NCBI RefSeq assembly: GCF_040581485.1 | Contig: NC_090131.1 | Span: forward strand, 30,874,032-30,938,031 | Length of the DNA stretch: 64,000 bases | DNA from: Linepithema humile | Taxonomy: Eukaryota; Arthropoda; Insecta; Hymenoptera; Formicidae | Direction of reading: 5' to 3' | Part shown: positions 1 through 12,400 of the stretch, piece by piece | How positions within the stretch are numbered: position 1 is the stretch's first letter | Layout: every line of letters begins with the position of its first letter | Made by a program: the position numbers and the translations under genes | Notes under the pieces: model-generated | Seen by the model: the letters and a program-made list of their open reading frames with translations, nothing else | Database searches by the model: none | What the model was told of the DNA's origin: nothing

Positions 1-448
1 TTTCTCCTATCATTTCTATCGAAGACACTTTTATCGGTGATAAAAAAAGAAGCTTTTAACCCTGAGTACTGAGTCGCTGTCAATCAATGATTGAGTGTAC
101 TACTACTACGCCACAATGCGAAGAATGTTTTTATTCTTCGAAACACGATACACCGATCTTATTAGGAGTCGGATATATCTTATTTCGTAAGCGGTGTATA
201 ACACTCAAACGCTCGTGTCATTAATTAGATCATAGCTGATTTACAAACAACAAAACTTGACAGTAGACAAATTTATAACTAAATAAATTTCACCTTTTTA
301 TTTTTTATAATTTTTTGGACTTTCCAATTGTCAGTTGAAATGTTGAAATGTGCAAATATTGTAGACATCGATTTCTTTCTGCTTTAGTTATACCGTTTCT
401 AATCTAAGCCGAAAGCCTATAAAATATCATGAAGTAATTTTTTCAAAC
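1..448. other. Tusp intron 4, partial
   Basis: AT-rich sequence downstream of the exon 4 donor. I looked on the minus strand for the next expected Tusp exon and did not find it, so this is intron running off the window. Confidence 0.7.
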
Positions 449-556
449 CTGCTGATCGTCTGGAGTCCAAATGCCGCAAGTTATTGTCGCTTTGTCGTTC
501 AGCATTGACGACCAATACCTCTGACCGGCGACACTGCCAACCAGTACAAAACCGTC
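449..556 (-). CDS. Tusp: Tusp coding exon 4 (WD40 repeat)
   Basis: 36 codons, DGFVLVGSVAGQRYWSS through CGIWTPDDQQ. The acceptor ends at 557 and the donor GTTTGA follows at 448. It continues the WD40 propeller directly from exon 3 across a 301-bp intron, the shortest visible in this gene. Confidence 0.92.
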
Positions 557-3500
557 CTACGATAAAATATTATATTCTTCGCAGATAATCTTTTGCAGAA
601 AGTGTGCGCAACACAACGAGATCATAAAAAAAGAACATAATTTTTTAAACTTGTGTCGACGCATTGAATAAAGCGCTCTTTGAATCGAATGATGATACTT
701 TGAGAAATAAGTAAACGTTTCTTCATCGGAGCTAATTTGTTTAATGATAACGAATTTCTTTCTCGTTATATCGTGATATTGGAACAGTGATTGAATGTGA
801 TGCAAGGGAAAATCACGGTTATTGCCTCGTAAACTCAACTACTATCACACAACTCACTCTGTAACATATAAGAGCCATTCGACCATCGTGAGACCAAGAA
901 AAGTGCGTAACAGGCGTGCTTCTGTCGTTGATTAATTCTATGCTCCATCGTCCGTCGTATTTGATCCAGACGAAGATCACACCCGAACTGTCGCACGAGG
1001 CCAGTTTCTGATAAGGTTCGTTCCATTTGACAAGTATGACCTGTAACCAGATAAATAAAATTTGTAAGCTAAAATTAAGAATTATGGCCAAAGTTATCGA
1101 TTATTATATTAGCGAATTATTTTCGACTTATCATCCACATACACACAAGGATCTTTAATTTTCCAATTTTTCATTTATGTAGTATTCTACAAAGACCGTC
1201 ATTGTTTTGTGCTACCAGCAATAAGCCGTGCTTTAATACATCGCCATATATCGATATTTCGATATTTCATCTTGCTCTCGTAATTAATTTTGTCTAATCA
1301 ATAGAAAATCTAAGTCTTAAATTATCTTTGATGAAAATCTTTTCATCTTTAATTAGAATCTTTTTATCACATTTATATTTATCTTATAACTGAATGGGAA
1401 TAGATGAGAAATAATTTACATAATTATTGATTAATGTCTCAAAGAGAATTGTAGTTTTGCATTATTGTCTGATATCAACTAGAAGACGTATTCTGATTGC
1501 GAGATACTGATTCTAGTTCGTGACTTATTCAATAGATATCATCGAAGATTTGAAGAGATTAAATGAGTCTTTGAAGGAAGGCAGTCATGACCTTTGCTTT
1601 TAAGATATATCCCATGCTGTCAGTAACCGAAGTAAATTTTATATAGGGTAAAGTCGCGAATATGCGATATCCACCGAGGTGGTCATTGCTCCATCGTCAA
1701 TCGATTGCTTTCTACTGCAGTGACGAACGACGGCGTCTATATTTTTATCGTGTTTGTACGGCAAATAGAAGTTTATTGGAAAATTAATTTATGGTATGAA
1801 AACGTTAGATAACAACTCGCTGCTACTCGTTGAAAATTATTTATATCCTTGCAAATACTTTTTTGCTTGTAATGCGAATTATAATTGATTACAAGTGGAT
1901 AACTGTGAAAAAAATGCTTGAATAGCAAAACAACATTATGCAGTGTAAATTGTATCTACGGTTTATCATACACGCGTTATTACACTTTGTAATGTTATTC
2001 ATTAATCGTATTTTACAAATTTCTCTTCTATTACTCTCCATTGATTTTACGTTAGTTCAAAATCATACAATAGTATTAGAAGTTATAACTTTTTTTTTAC
2101 TTAAAATGCTTTTTAGCCACCATTATTTTTTCACAAATTTCTAAAACACACGACAGATTAATATTTCAGTACGTAAAGCTTCGATCGACCGTCCGATATT
2201 CTTCGAGGGGTAGAAAGTGCGGATAAAGTCACGAGGGTGAGCTGCGAAAAATGAGAAGGAGGAGAATATTGTACGTGCTATGTGGTGACAAGATATACAC
2301 ATGTGCATCAACCCTCACTGCAGTACACATACGCGTAGATACACGGAGAAAAGATTCGAAAAGTTATCGATACTTTTACGAAACAACTTCTATAGACAAA
2401 CTTTTCACTATATATTGTTGTGCACAGTTGGATTCTTCTGTGATTGATTAACCAGTAAGTTGCTGCAAATTTATCTTTCCTCGGAAATGATATTTTTTTT
2501 TAAGTATAAAAGTATAATAATTGCGTTGGTACTAACGCGCGGACACATAGTAACGTTATTTTATTATTGTAAAACATGAATAGTTTTATTCAAATTAAAA
2601 CAATGTACTGTTCGCAAACATTATTAGCAAACACTTCAACAAAATTTCTCGTCTTTTTTTTTGTGATTTTACGCGCGACTCCATCACGTGAAATTTTACC
2701 GATGGACGAAATCGCGTTACAATAAGCTGGTCTCGCTTGATAGGAATAAACGGAATTTCCCGTGCAATGCTCTATAGATGCAATAAAATCTGTCCGGGGG
2801 TACGCTGTAAATTGCCGCGACAGGATCGTGTGAGAGAAAGTCAGGGAATAGCGGAGATAGCGCAAGGGTGTTGATCGATAAGAATCCTGTACGAGTGCTT
2901 TGAATTTTTTTATGACACCAAAATCGCTTAAAATGTAAGACTGGAACGCGTCCGGAGAAACCGTTAGAATTCGAAGACCGTAAATTCTTTTATGAGAAGA
3001 CATATTATAATATATATATATTCTTTCCTGCGTCAGATTTCTTTACAAGAATGTCTATTTAAATTTAGATTTTAATAATGCAAATTTAAATGTGAGGGTG
3101 GATTAAAAAGATGGTGAATTAAAAGGAGTCGCATTCTTGATGGATTAGATTTATCATGTAGTCGTATGTAAGCCGGATACGGCTACACAAATTGACGCAG
3201 TGCATCTATTTTAAGCGACGAGAATGCTTGCTCGCATAATCATATTCTGTGACGGAGTGCACGGTGGAATTATCAGCTTTTATGTGATACGTGGCGCGAC
3301 ACCCCCGTGCTTTCGTTACGTACACATACCGGCGGAAAGTCATATTTTCCAACACCCCATACATTTTTCGTTTAACCATTGAACGTGAATAGCACTCCCT
3401 GCTGACCTTCCACGCCTCTTTTGTCTGCGCGTATTCGCCTCGTGCGGCGTTTACTGCAGGGCGAGAATACAACGGCGCGCCTGATAATCGAACGTAATTG

Positions 3501-6500
3501 TATTTTCGGACATATTCGTAAAGAGCGCCAAATGAGACTGTAATAGTACGGTCGTCGCTTTCTTTTTCGCCGTTAAGGTTCGTTGAAAGTTCTACGACCT
3601 GTAACGTTGCCATTTTCTATGCCGTTTATTTCAATGTACAAGTACACAATTCCAAGAATGAAGAACAGTAAAGAAACATAATTGAAATTAATTTCTGTCA
3701 CGGTCCTTGTTTCATGCTGCTTTATTCTCTAATTTTCACTCTAGAAGACTTCCGTATTATAATGACGCAAACTTGAATCACTTTCCATATTTCGCTATCT
3801 CATTCACAGTCCACCTCCAAAATTTATCCGCAGAAATGTATGTTAATAGATAATGGGGAGGGGGGGGAGGGGGGGGGAGTGAAATTCTTTCGAAATATAT
3901 TGCAACTCTTCTCGCCAAGCGACTTCCGTCCCGAAAGGGCAGAGGCGATCGTCACGTAATCCTTTGACTGCTAATGCATTGCGGTAAAGGCTGCAGCAAG
4001 TGCCGGAGTGCGCCTCGGCAAGCTCGTTTGGTAAATCAATGATGCTCCTTTCCACACTCGTTCTTTTTCAGTGTCAAGGTAACTCCACGCGCCATGTACT
4101 CCCGCGAGAAATCTCTCCTGCTCTTTTGGCTCAATTTCTCACCTCGTGATTTATGACAAACCATATTGAAATTTACACTTTTCTATGCTTAAATTTCCGT
4201 TTCGCATTATTTATATAGACATATGTAAAACTTTTCACGTCCTTCTGAATAATGGAAAGCATTAATAGAATTCTTCTCGAGTTCGTAGAGAAAGTTTTTA
4301 ATGGGATGTTGGATAAAACATTAAAGGCAATGACAGACTAATTTACATTGAACCAATTTAACAAACTTACAAGTTTAGAACATTATAAGCAAAACAAAAT
4401 ATTTCATATTTTTCTACAAGTTTTGAAATGTCTTCTAATAGTTTATTAATTTTCAAAATAATGTATAAATTTATTCTTTATTTGAAAATCTACAAACAAA
4501 CGTACATTAATTCCACACGCTTCTCAAATTGCAGATATGGCATTTAAATTTATTGCATCGGTTCGTATTTCACTCCATTGACGCTACCTCATGTGTTTTC
4601 CCACCACCGAATCCCTTCGGTTTGCGAAGAAGCGATTAACGTGTATTGAATCCGCGAGATGAATAATTTATACGTATAATACAATATCGTTCGTTTAATA
4701 TTCCACAGAGTTATCTTCCAGCACGATGCGCTCGTTTTAACGACTCTATCCGGTGGACACGCGTACTCCGTGTGCTTATCCCCGAGGGATTAGCGGGCTC
4801 GCGCAGTCCAACCCTGCCGTTACGTTTTCACTGTTCCACTTAGGTTCCGTCGGTGCGTTACTTATACACGAGGAAGACTGCGCAAGAGGGCTAATGATGT
4901 CAGCGCAAGGAAAAAAATTTCTTTGCCGACATCAAAGTTTTATCTTTCTTGCGAGTAATGAAACATTATGCGAGACGGATCTCTTACTTGGCTTATAAGA
5001 TTAAACCTCAACTTGCTAGGAAAACTCAGTTAGAATTGCGCTGTAAGCCGCCGAGGTAAGCACGTGCGTAAGTCTCGATTTTTTTGCTAAAAAGTTGTAT
5101 AAAATTTATCTGATTTTGATGTGCAAAAACTTTTTTCTACTTTACTACCACAAAATTGTGTTGGAAAGCATGCACGATCTATATGAGGGATTTGCTGGAA
5201 AAAAAATACAAAAAAGGATTTGGAAATTAACGTTCCATGCAATTGCGCATCAAAAAAACGCGGAAATTGTCCGCTCGAATAAGTGACAGTTACTGTACAA
5301 GGAATAGATATAATCGCGCTATCGATTTGAGGTCCGAACGTGGCTGGTACGGCCTAGAACAGAAATAACTGAAAATACACCCTTATCTAGCTGCAAGTCG
5401 CTGACTGCAATCTGCAGAAATATTGTGTCCTGAATCGCGTTAAACTGATTGCTTCCGCTTGCTATTTAGAGTATTATTTATAACAAGAATGGTTTTATCT
5501 CACATCAAGGCTCACTATTTACTTTATAAATAGCCGTCACAACGATTTATGGTATATTCAAAGTATACTCCGACATATTTTTAAACAACGTTAATATACA
5601 CACAACGTACACTTGTGTAAAAGATAAAAGAAAAAAACGTAATTTATTAACAAACGTTCCTAAAGATAGAGATCCAACTACTGTGAAAATAGAGTTGAGA
5701 ACCGCGGTCTTAAAACAGCATTGCGTGCCAGATCGATACGACGGCGGCTACCCTTAAACTCTGAAATGTGGACCGAAGTGGACGTAAAATTTCAAGCTTT
5801 TATTAAAAATTTTTTGTCAAATTGCATATGTATCATATGTAAGTAGAAAAAAAAATTCTTTGCAAATTAATCGCATCGTTCGACAGTCAAGCGCGATCAG
5901 CAAGTTAAATCTATATTCCATCGAAAGTTTCACTGTAACAATCTCATTATTATCCGTAAAAATGGAACTTCTGCAAGTTATATTAGCAGTGAATGAGCTT
6001 TACTCTCTTTTTACGCTTCGACATCTAATAGTAAGTTTCTACCATACGAGTATTACAATCGACTTGTCCAGTGCATAATTCAAAAGCATATACATCACAA
6101 ATTAATGAGATATAACGAAATGAACGAGTCTCGTTCTAACTTTGTGCTTATTGTCTGACCTGGTTTCCGCTGTCGGGATCATTTTCCCGCGTGCAGTTTA
6201 CGGTGTAATCGTCTTGTGTCTGCGTGTCAGTCCTACACGTTGACTTATTGACTAAGGTTCGTTAAATGAGGCGAAAGGTCCGTGGGGTTCGGAAAAGTTA
6301 ACAGATGAACACGAGGGAGGACGTGTGTGTGTTGTGTGTGTGCGCGTGCGAGCCGATCTATATACACAAACGCACACTCATATGTGTGCACGCGTGCCGC
6401 TATCGTGTCCGAGGCAGGCGCCGTCCACGCCGGGGTGCTGATCTCAATTTAATTAACGCCGGTTTAAATGCCGTCGGACAATTTACCATCGCGCAGCAAC

Positions 6501-9345
6501 TTCGAACTGGCTTGTAACTCGGTAAGTACATGCTGTCATACATTGCACAGGCTTGCACAGGCTTGCACAGACATAGAACAATATCTATCGGACAATTATC
6601 AACACAAACATCTCTGTAAAACGATAACAAACCGAATATTGTCGCGCGAATTATTTGTCCCTGGCTTCGTAAATATTTTTTTATATTTTCAGCGCTCACG
6701 AATTTTGCCTGATAGTATTATTTAAAATACTCTACTGTTGCGAGAAATGTTTTCCCTACATTTCGAGGACAAACAAGTCAGAATGCGCAGGGAACGGGGG
6801 GACAAATTCCTCGCGGGAACGTGTCTCAACGTCTCATTTATCTCATCACGTGGAGTACGCTCGCGACGCTTACGTACAATCCCGGCCTTCTGCCTTACTT
6901 CTTACTCCGTTATCGTACGGACCAACCCCTTGAACAGAAGTGGCTCGTATCCATAAAGGATAAGGGCGAGAGAAAGGTGCGTTTGCACTCGCGAGTGTGT
7001 ATGATATTGCGGAAGGATATCCGTATATCAGTGCGGAAAATTGTCGGAGACGAGAAAGATTTGCCGAGCTTCATCGGAAATCGGAAAGAAATAATGCGAG
7101 CGCATTGTACGAAAGCCTCAATATATCTCGCTGCATATCGCTATCGTCCTTGTATAATGGCCTTTGTATCTGGGCACTCGCGAGCGTCATGTATTTTTTA
7201 TGGATTTACAATTGACAGGAATTATTACTCGCGTTCCTTTGCACGGACACTTTTTGAGCAAATGTGGAAACAGGACGAGGGCAAGTCGAGGGTACGTCGC
7301 GCGAATCTGGAAGAGGGTGAGAATGAAATGCGACGCAATAAGCACACGCGCGAAAGGAAGGCAGATGTAAACCCACTCAGGGTGCAACCCCCGAGATTTT
7401 AAGCCGGTGATATTAATATTGGAGAAGCCGGAGCGGCGGTAGCTCGGCCGAGACTCGGCCGAGCGTGTATAGACTCGTGAAATCGTACAACGTAGCGTCC
7501 GCAAGTACCTGCAGGCAGTTCGTTAAAAGCGCACTATGGCTTAATATCGATTAAGGGCCACAAAGGACTCTCGGTTTGCTGGCGCGCGGCCGTTTACTAC
7601 CGATACAGAGATTACACCAAGTTTCGGCTCGATAGAGTTGGCACGACGGCGATGTGTTATGAAACTATTAAATCGCCTGAAATATTAGCGAACTTTATAA
7701 TTATCGTTGAGCGACAACAATCTGCGTGGAAATTTGAACCAGTTACGCATTAACAGTGTTGGCGACAATGAGTTACTTTAAACATGCAAATTATTTATAA
7801 AATATAAACGCTCGCCGTTTATTTTAACGATATTTTAAAATTGGTTTATGCAAATTAACGTTATATTCCATTTGAGGGAAATCTGTCGCTTGATATTAAT
7901 CACTTGATTTATGTGAACTTACGTGTCAATTGCCGTTGTCGCGATAAGGTGCCGATCTACCAACATTTGTGTTTCGCTAACAATTCAATACATCACCGTG
8001 AGCTTCTATCAGTATTACGCGCAACCATCCAATTTCTTTGTCGATTTAACCCATACGTTCTGCAACCGGTTAACGCGACTGGTATCGAGCAGATAAAGCG
8101 TATACACTGGCTGCTACTAGCCGATAACCCTCGTGCGCTTCCTTCCGTGATGTTGCAAAGTAACCACGGATAGAATATTGCTTCGCGTTGAAAGACCCGA
8201 TTTCGCGAACCGTGATATCACAACAATGCTTAGCATTGCTAAGCACATTCATCATCTTTAGTCTATAAATCGCTACTTTGGCGTGGCAAAAATAACCTGT
8301 GAAATATAAGAGCTATCAAATGCAATTACAAGCATTTTATTTTGTTCCTACTTTCTCGCAATTGTAATCCTAAGTTAAATAAACAAACACATTACAACCA
8401 AGACCTAAAAAAGATTAAAATTGAGAAAATGCGCTATAACAAGCGATATTAATACTCAGGGAAGGAAACTCGGAGGAAGAAATTAAATACTGGTTTCGTT
8501 CAAGCGTTCAAGCGGTTTCAGGCGGTGCCGGTGACAAGAAGTTAAAGGAAAGGCGATACTTACTTCACTACGGTGCCCTCGGAGGTTGTAATTCGCCCTG
8601 AGTGGAAGTTCCGCGGCTCTGGTACGACAATGTGACGTGGTAAAAGTCACTCCCACCAAGCCGCGGGCGTTGCCGGTGGCTAACCATCCTTCCTGATAGT
8701 AATTTGTACGGTCGAGTTTCCATCCTTCGTCCTGGCAAATAAAAAAAGAACGCTAGTTACGATACAGCACGAGACGTCATACTTTTGATTTATTGTGTCG
8801 CCGATTTAACACGGGAACTTTTTTAACAATTTTCTCCTCAGAAATGACGTCACTTATGATAAGCATCACGATTATTCCGAAATTTGTGTGACGTAAATGA
8901 GACTGAAAAGAGCTGTCACGTAGAATATCGCAAACTGCGTACTAAAGTAATAGCGGCTCCGGCCGCTAAATTAAATACCTCGTAAACTTGTGAATAATTA
9001 TTCGGTGATCAAGTTATCATGATGAAAACATTTTCTAAAATATTTCCTAATTGATTCATTATTCATTTTACAGAGTATAATAGGAACTTGATGTCCAACG
9101 TGTAACGTATTTGTGTAGGCGTAAGAAACTGACAATTGTGAGTAATCAGTTAAGTTAATTGTTGTACAACCGATTATTACAATCTTCGATATCAAACAGT
9201 GCGATTGTTCAATTGAAATCGAAGATGCTTACCAGAACAGAGGGTTCTAGTATTATTCGTCGGCACGTAATGTTTCCGCTCAAAACGTGACAGCATCAGG
9301 TGGCAAAGGCTTCAGTGCTCAAAAGGGTTTCACTCTCAGGCTTGT

Positions 9346-9403
<58 letters not shown>

Positions 9404-12400
9404 ATTACTCAAGGCAGTCTGAACCCCTAGAAAAGATAATATCGAGATATACGTGCGCTATTTACAAAAATATCAAATTTATTCATTTCTTGACGTGTGC
9501 CAAGCTCGCCACAAATGGAAATTTTTTCCGAAAACAAAAGTTAAAGTTGTATTTGCATATTTTCTACCAATGGATTGATCTTGGCACAGGAAGTAATCAC
9601 AAATACAGGAAATATTCGACCTAGACAGTAATTTGCGTCCCCTTTGGCATCCTTCCCATCGATAGGTTGATACCTATCTCTTCAATTTACTGCAATATCG
9701 AAAAGCTATTCTGAAGGGCATTCGAATTGCCAGTTAATTAACAATGCACTTTTAAGAATGTAAATGTAAGAAGAAAGAGTGCGCTTGTTCTTCTTTTCAA
9801 AGTATCGGAAAGAAATAACAAAGCGCGGTATAAAAGATATTTCTTTCATATATTTCTGACCTCTTCACATTTATATTAAAGCTTCTTCAACTCATGGATT
9901 TTTTTTCTTTTCTATCCGCCATGAAGTTTTCCTTGAAACATTGCATGTAAGATAACCCCGTAAGCGTAAACTATATTATAGAGTTTCATTAAAATTTCAA
10001 ATTAAATCATGGCGTAGTCGTAGTTTGTACACTCGTATTTCGTTGCTCCTGGAGGATAAGTTTGCACGTTGCGCACGTATGCGGTCTGTGTATATTCACC
10101 GGACTGCAAATAATTAAAGCGTGATCTGGCTGAGATGTTTTGCAAAATAGTTGTAACAAAATGAAATACGAGGGTGAACTGCTGGAATCGCACTAAAACA
10201 ATTGTTGGAGCAATTCTCTGAATGGGGGAGACTAGCAATATGGGAAAATCAATTAATTCGGTAGCTATCTTCTCAGACAGCAGTCCGATGTTATCGAGAA
10301 ACAAGTTGGACAAAGACGCGGTCAAACAATAGCTGCTCCCAATTATCGTAAGAGATTCATGTCCCGCTTGTGAATCTTGCCTGCTGACGCTTATGTTCGA
10401 CCAATGCCAACATCGCTTGCGTATATTGTTGTTCTTCGCAAAACCGCGCTGGATTCCTATCATCTTACCGGTGAGAAGTGTTTCACATGTTGCAATCAAT
10501 GATCATGAGGGTGTTCCTTTTTTGCGAATCACAGTGATATGACAGTGGGGAGAGTATGGCGGCAGCGGAGATAGGAAGAGAAATCAGTGGTAATCCAATC
10601 TTCGCAAACACGTTGAAAGCAATCCGCGGAAAATAGAGAGGGAAATCGATGTTGCGCGAAGACGCGCCTTGCGGAACGGGCGGGATTATTTTTTGTGTTG
10701 CGAGGAGCAGCGTGCGCAAGAGAATCGGAGGAGGAGCAGTCGTGTTCGCTTTCTCGAAACGAACGCTTCGATACAATTTACCGGCGAACAATGGTCGTAG
10801 TAGTAGCGTAACGGTTCTCAATAATGACGTTATCGATTCGAATGCGATTCACAATGCGAGAGTATAATGGAAACGTATGACAGTGGATTATCACGGACAC
10901 ATATGTGACAATTCAATGCGTTAAATACGCATCTCACTTTTCTCACGGGTCACAGATTTCGGAGCGGAGCTTTTTCCGAAACGTTTTCATCCCAAATGAG
11001 CAGCGAGATATTATCCAGGAAATTTAATTAGCTGCAGAATTTTTTCAGCTGCGAAACGAGATAGCAAGTAAATCCCGCTTGATCGCGGCGCACTTTGGTA
11101 AAATGGTCGTTTGTTGCGCGTTTGTCCCTTCTAATGGACCGCCATTTATCCCCAGCAAACTTTTACACGGAGACATGTAAAATTTATGGCGCCGTGTAAT
11201 GGCTTTTAAACCTTTTCTCCGAGACGTCTGTTGCGTGCATAAACCCGGAGCATATCGGTGTTTTACGACGAACTGCCTCTTTCTCCCGAGGCGGTTATCG
11301 AACGGTTAACAACGAGAAAATAATGGCAGCGCACTGATCGAATTCCCCCGGTGACGGCTGACTCGAGTGTCTCAATCGAATTCGCTCCGCTATACCATAA
11401 GTCAATTATTTTTCCAGTAATTGAGCCGCCCTGCTTCCACACGCTTTTCATCGCGCTTCTTCCTGACGTCGCGAAGGGCTGGCTTCCATCGAATCGCCAA
11501 TCGCAGATTGGTCTCCGGCGATGAATTAGACGACGCGAGGGCGAGGAACGTGCTCGTTGATCATGAAGCACGGCCGCCGTAATTAATTCTGATCGATTGC
11601 GTCCTGTCGTGTGGGTCCAAGTTCGGCAATCAGATTAATTCCCGCGTGTACGTACTCAACTAGGAAAATACCAAACTGATCGTCGAACGAGAGAATTTGC
11701 AAGCGATCGAGATAAAGTTTTAAGCAAAAAAAAATGGACGAACGATATTTTATACGGTAATCAATGATTCTTGCGAAACTAAATGCAATCTCAATTATAC
11801 GTGCAGCGGAATAAGTAAGGAATTTTTTTGAACGCTATTGTGCCTCAGTGCAGGGAAAAATTTTGCGGCTACACCCACCCTTTCGCGGAGGGTGCATATC
11901 TCGCGCGGTACCAGTTCGTGCCTCTCGATGGCCTCTCGTAAGTGGTGCGGAACAAAGCCCGTTGCAGGAAACTTGGGTACTCGTTAGTTGGTCCGTGAAA
12001 AGATCCACTCGAGACACCGAGCCTCATCCTCGCTATCGGAGTCAAGTCGCGGCTGTACGCGGCTCGTAGCTAACCATCCTGTGAACCCCTTCATCCTCGT
12101 ATCGTTCTCGACGCCCTCGCAACTCCTCTCATTCCGACGGATTTCAGTCTCCGCATTGTGGCTGTTTTGATTCCACATTTTCGGTCCCGCGATTCTCTAT
12201 AGCGTTATTAATCCGCCGCCAACCCACGAGATATCCCTACAGATTGGCGAAGAGATTCTCTCACGACTCCGAAGATAAGATCTTTATTGGAAAAATGTTC
12301 TTTGTCGTTTGTATTTCTCCGATTGTGTATGTGACTTGCACACATTAAGAATTCTGAGCTCTCGGTTTGAAATATTCTATTCTATTAATTCTATCGCTCA

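Larger units (their letters stand above)
1041..8563. other. Tusp intron 2 (7.5 kb)
   Basis: No exon of a recognised gene. It contains a G-run (3855-3879), a frame resembling a decayed FLYWCH domain (3206-3613), a short three-unit 10-bp repeat (about 6544-6570), and a 193-codon plus-strand frame at 6821-7402 that resembles nothing I know and overlaps several shadow frames. A near-perfect 9-bp-arm palindrome lies at 8227-8245. Confidence 0.75.

Noticed and set aside
6821..7402. 193-codon plus-strand frame in Tusp intron 2
   Set aside because: Overlapped by four other frames, no conserved motif and antisense to the host gene. Its first and last parts look unrelated to each other.
8227..8245. 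Palindrome TGCTTAGCA/TGCTAAGCA
   Set aside because: A short isolated inverted repeat with no partner copies or adjacent gene feature. It could occur by chance in 64 kb.
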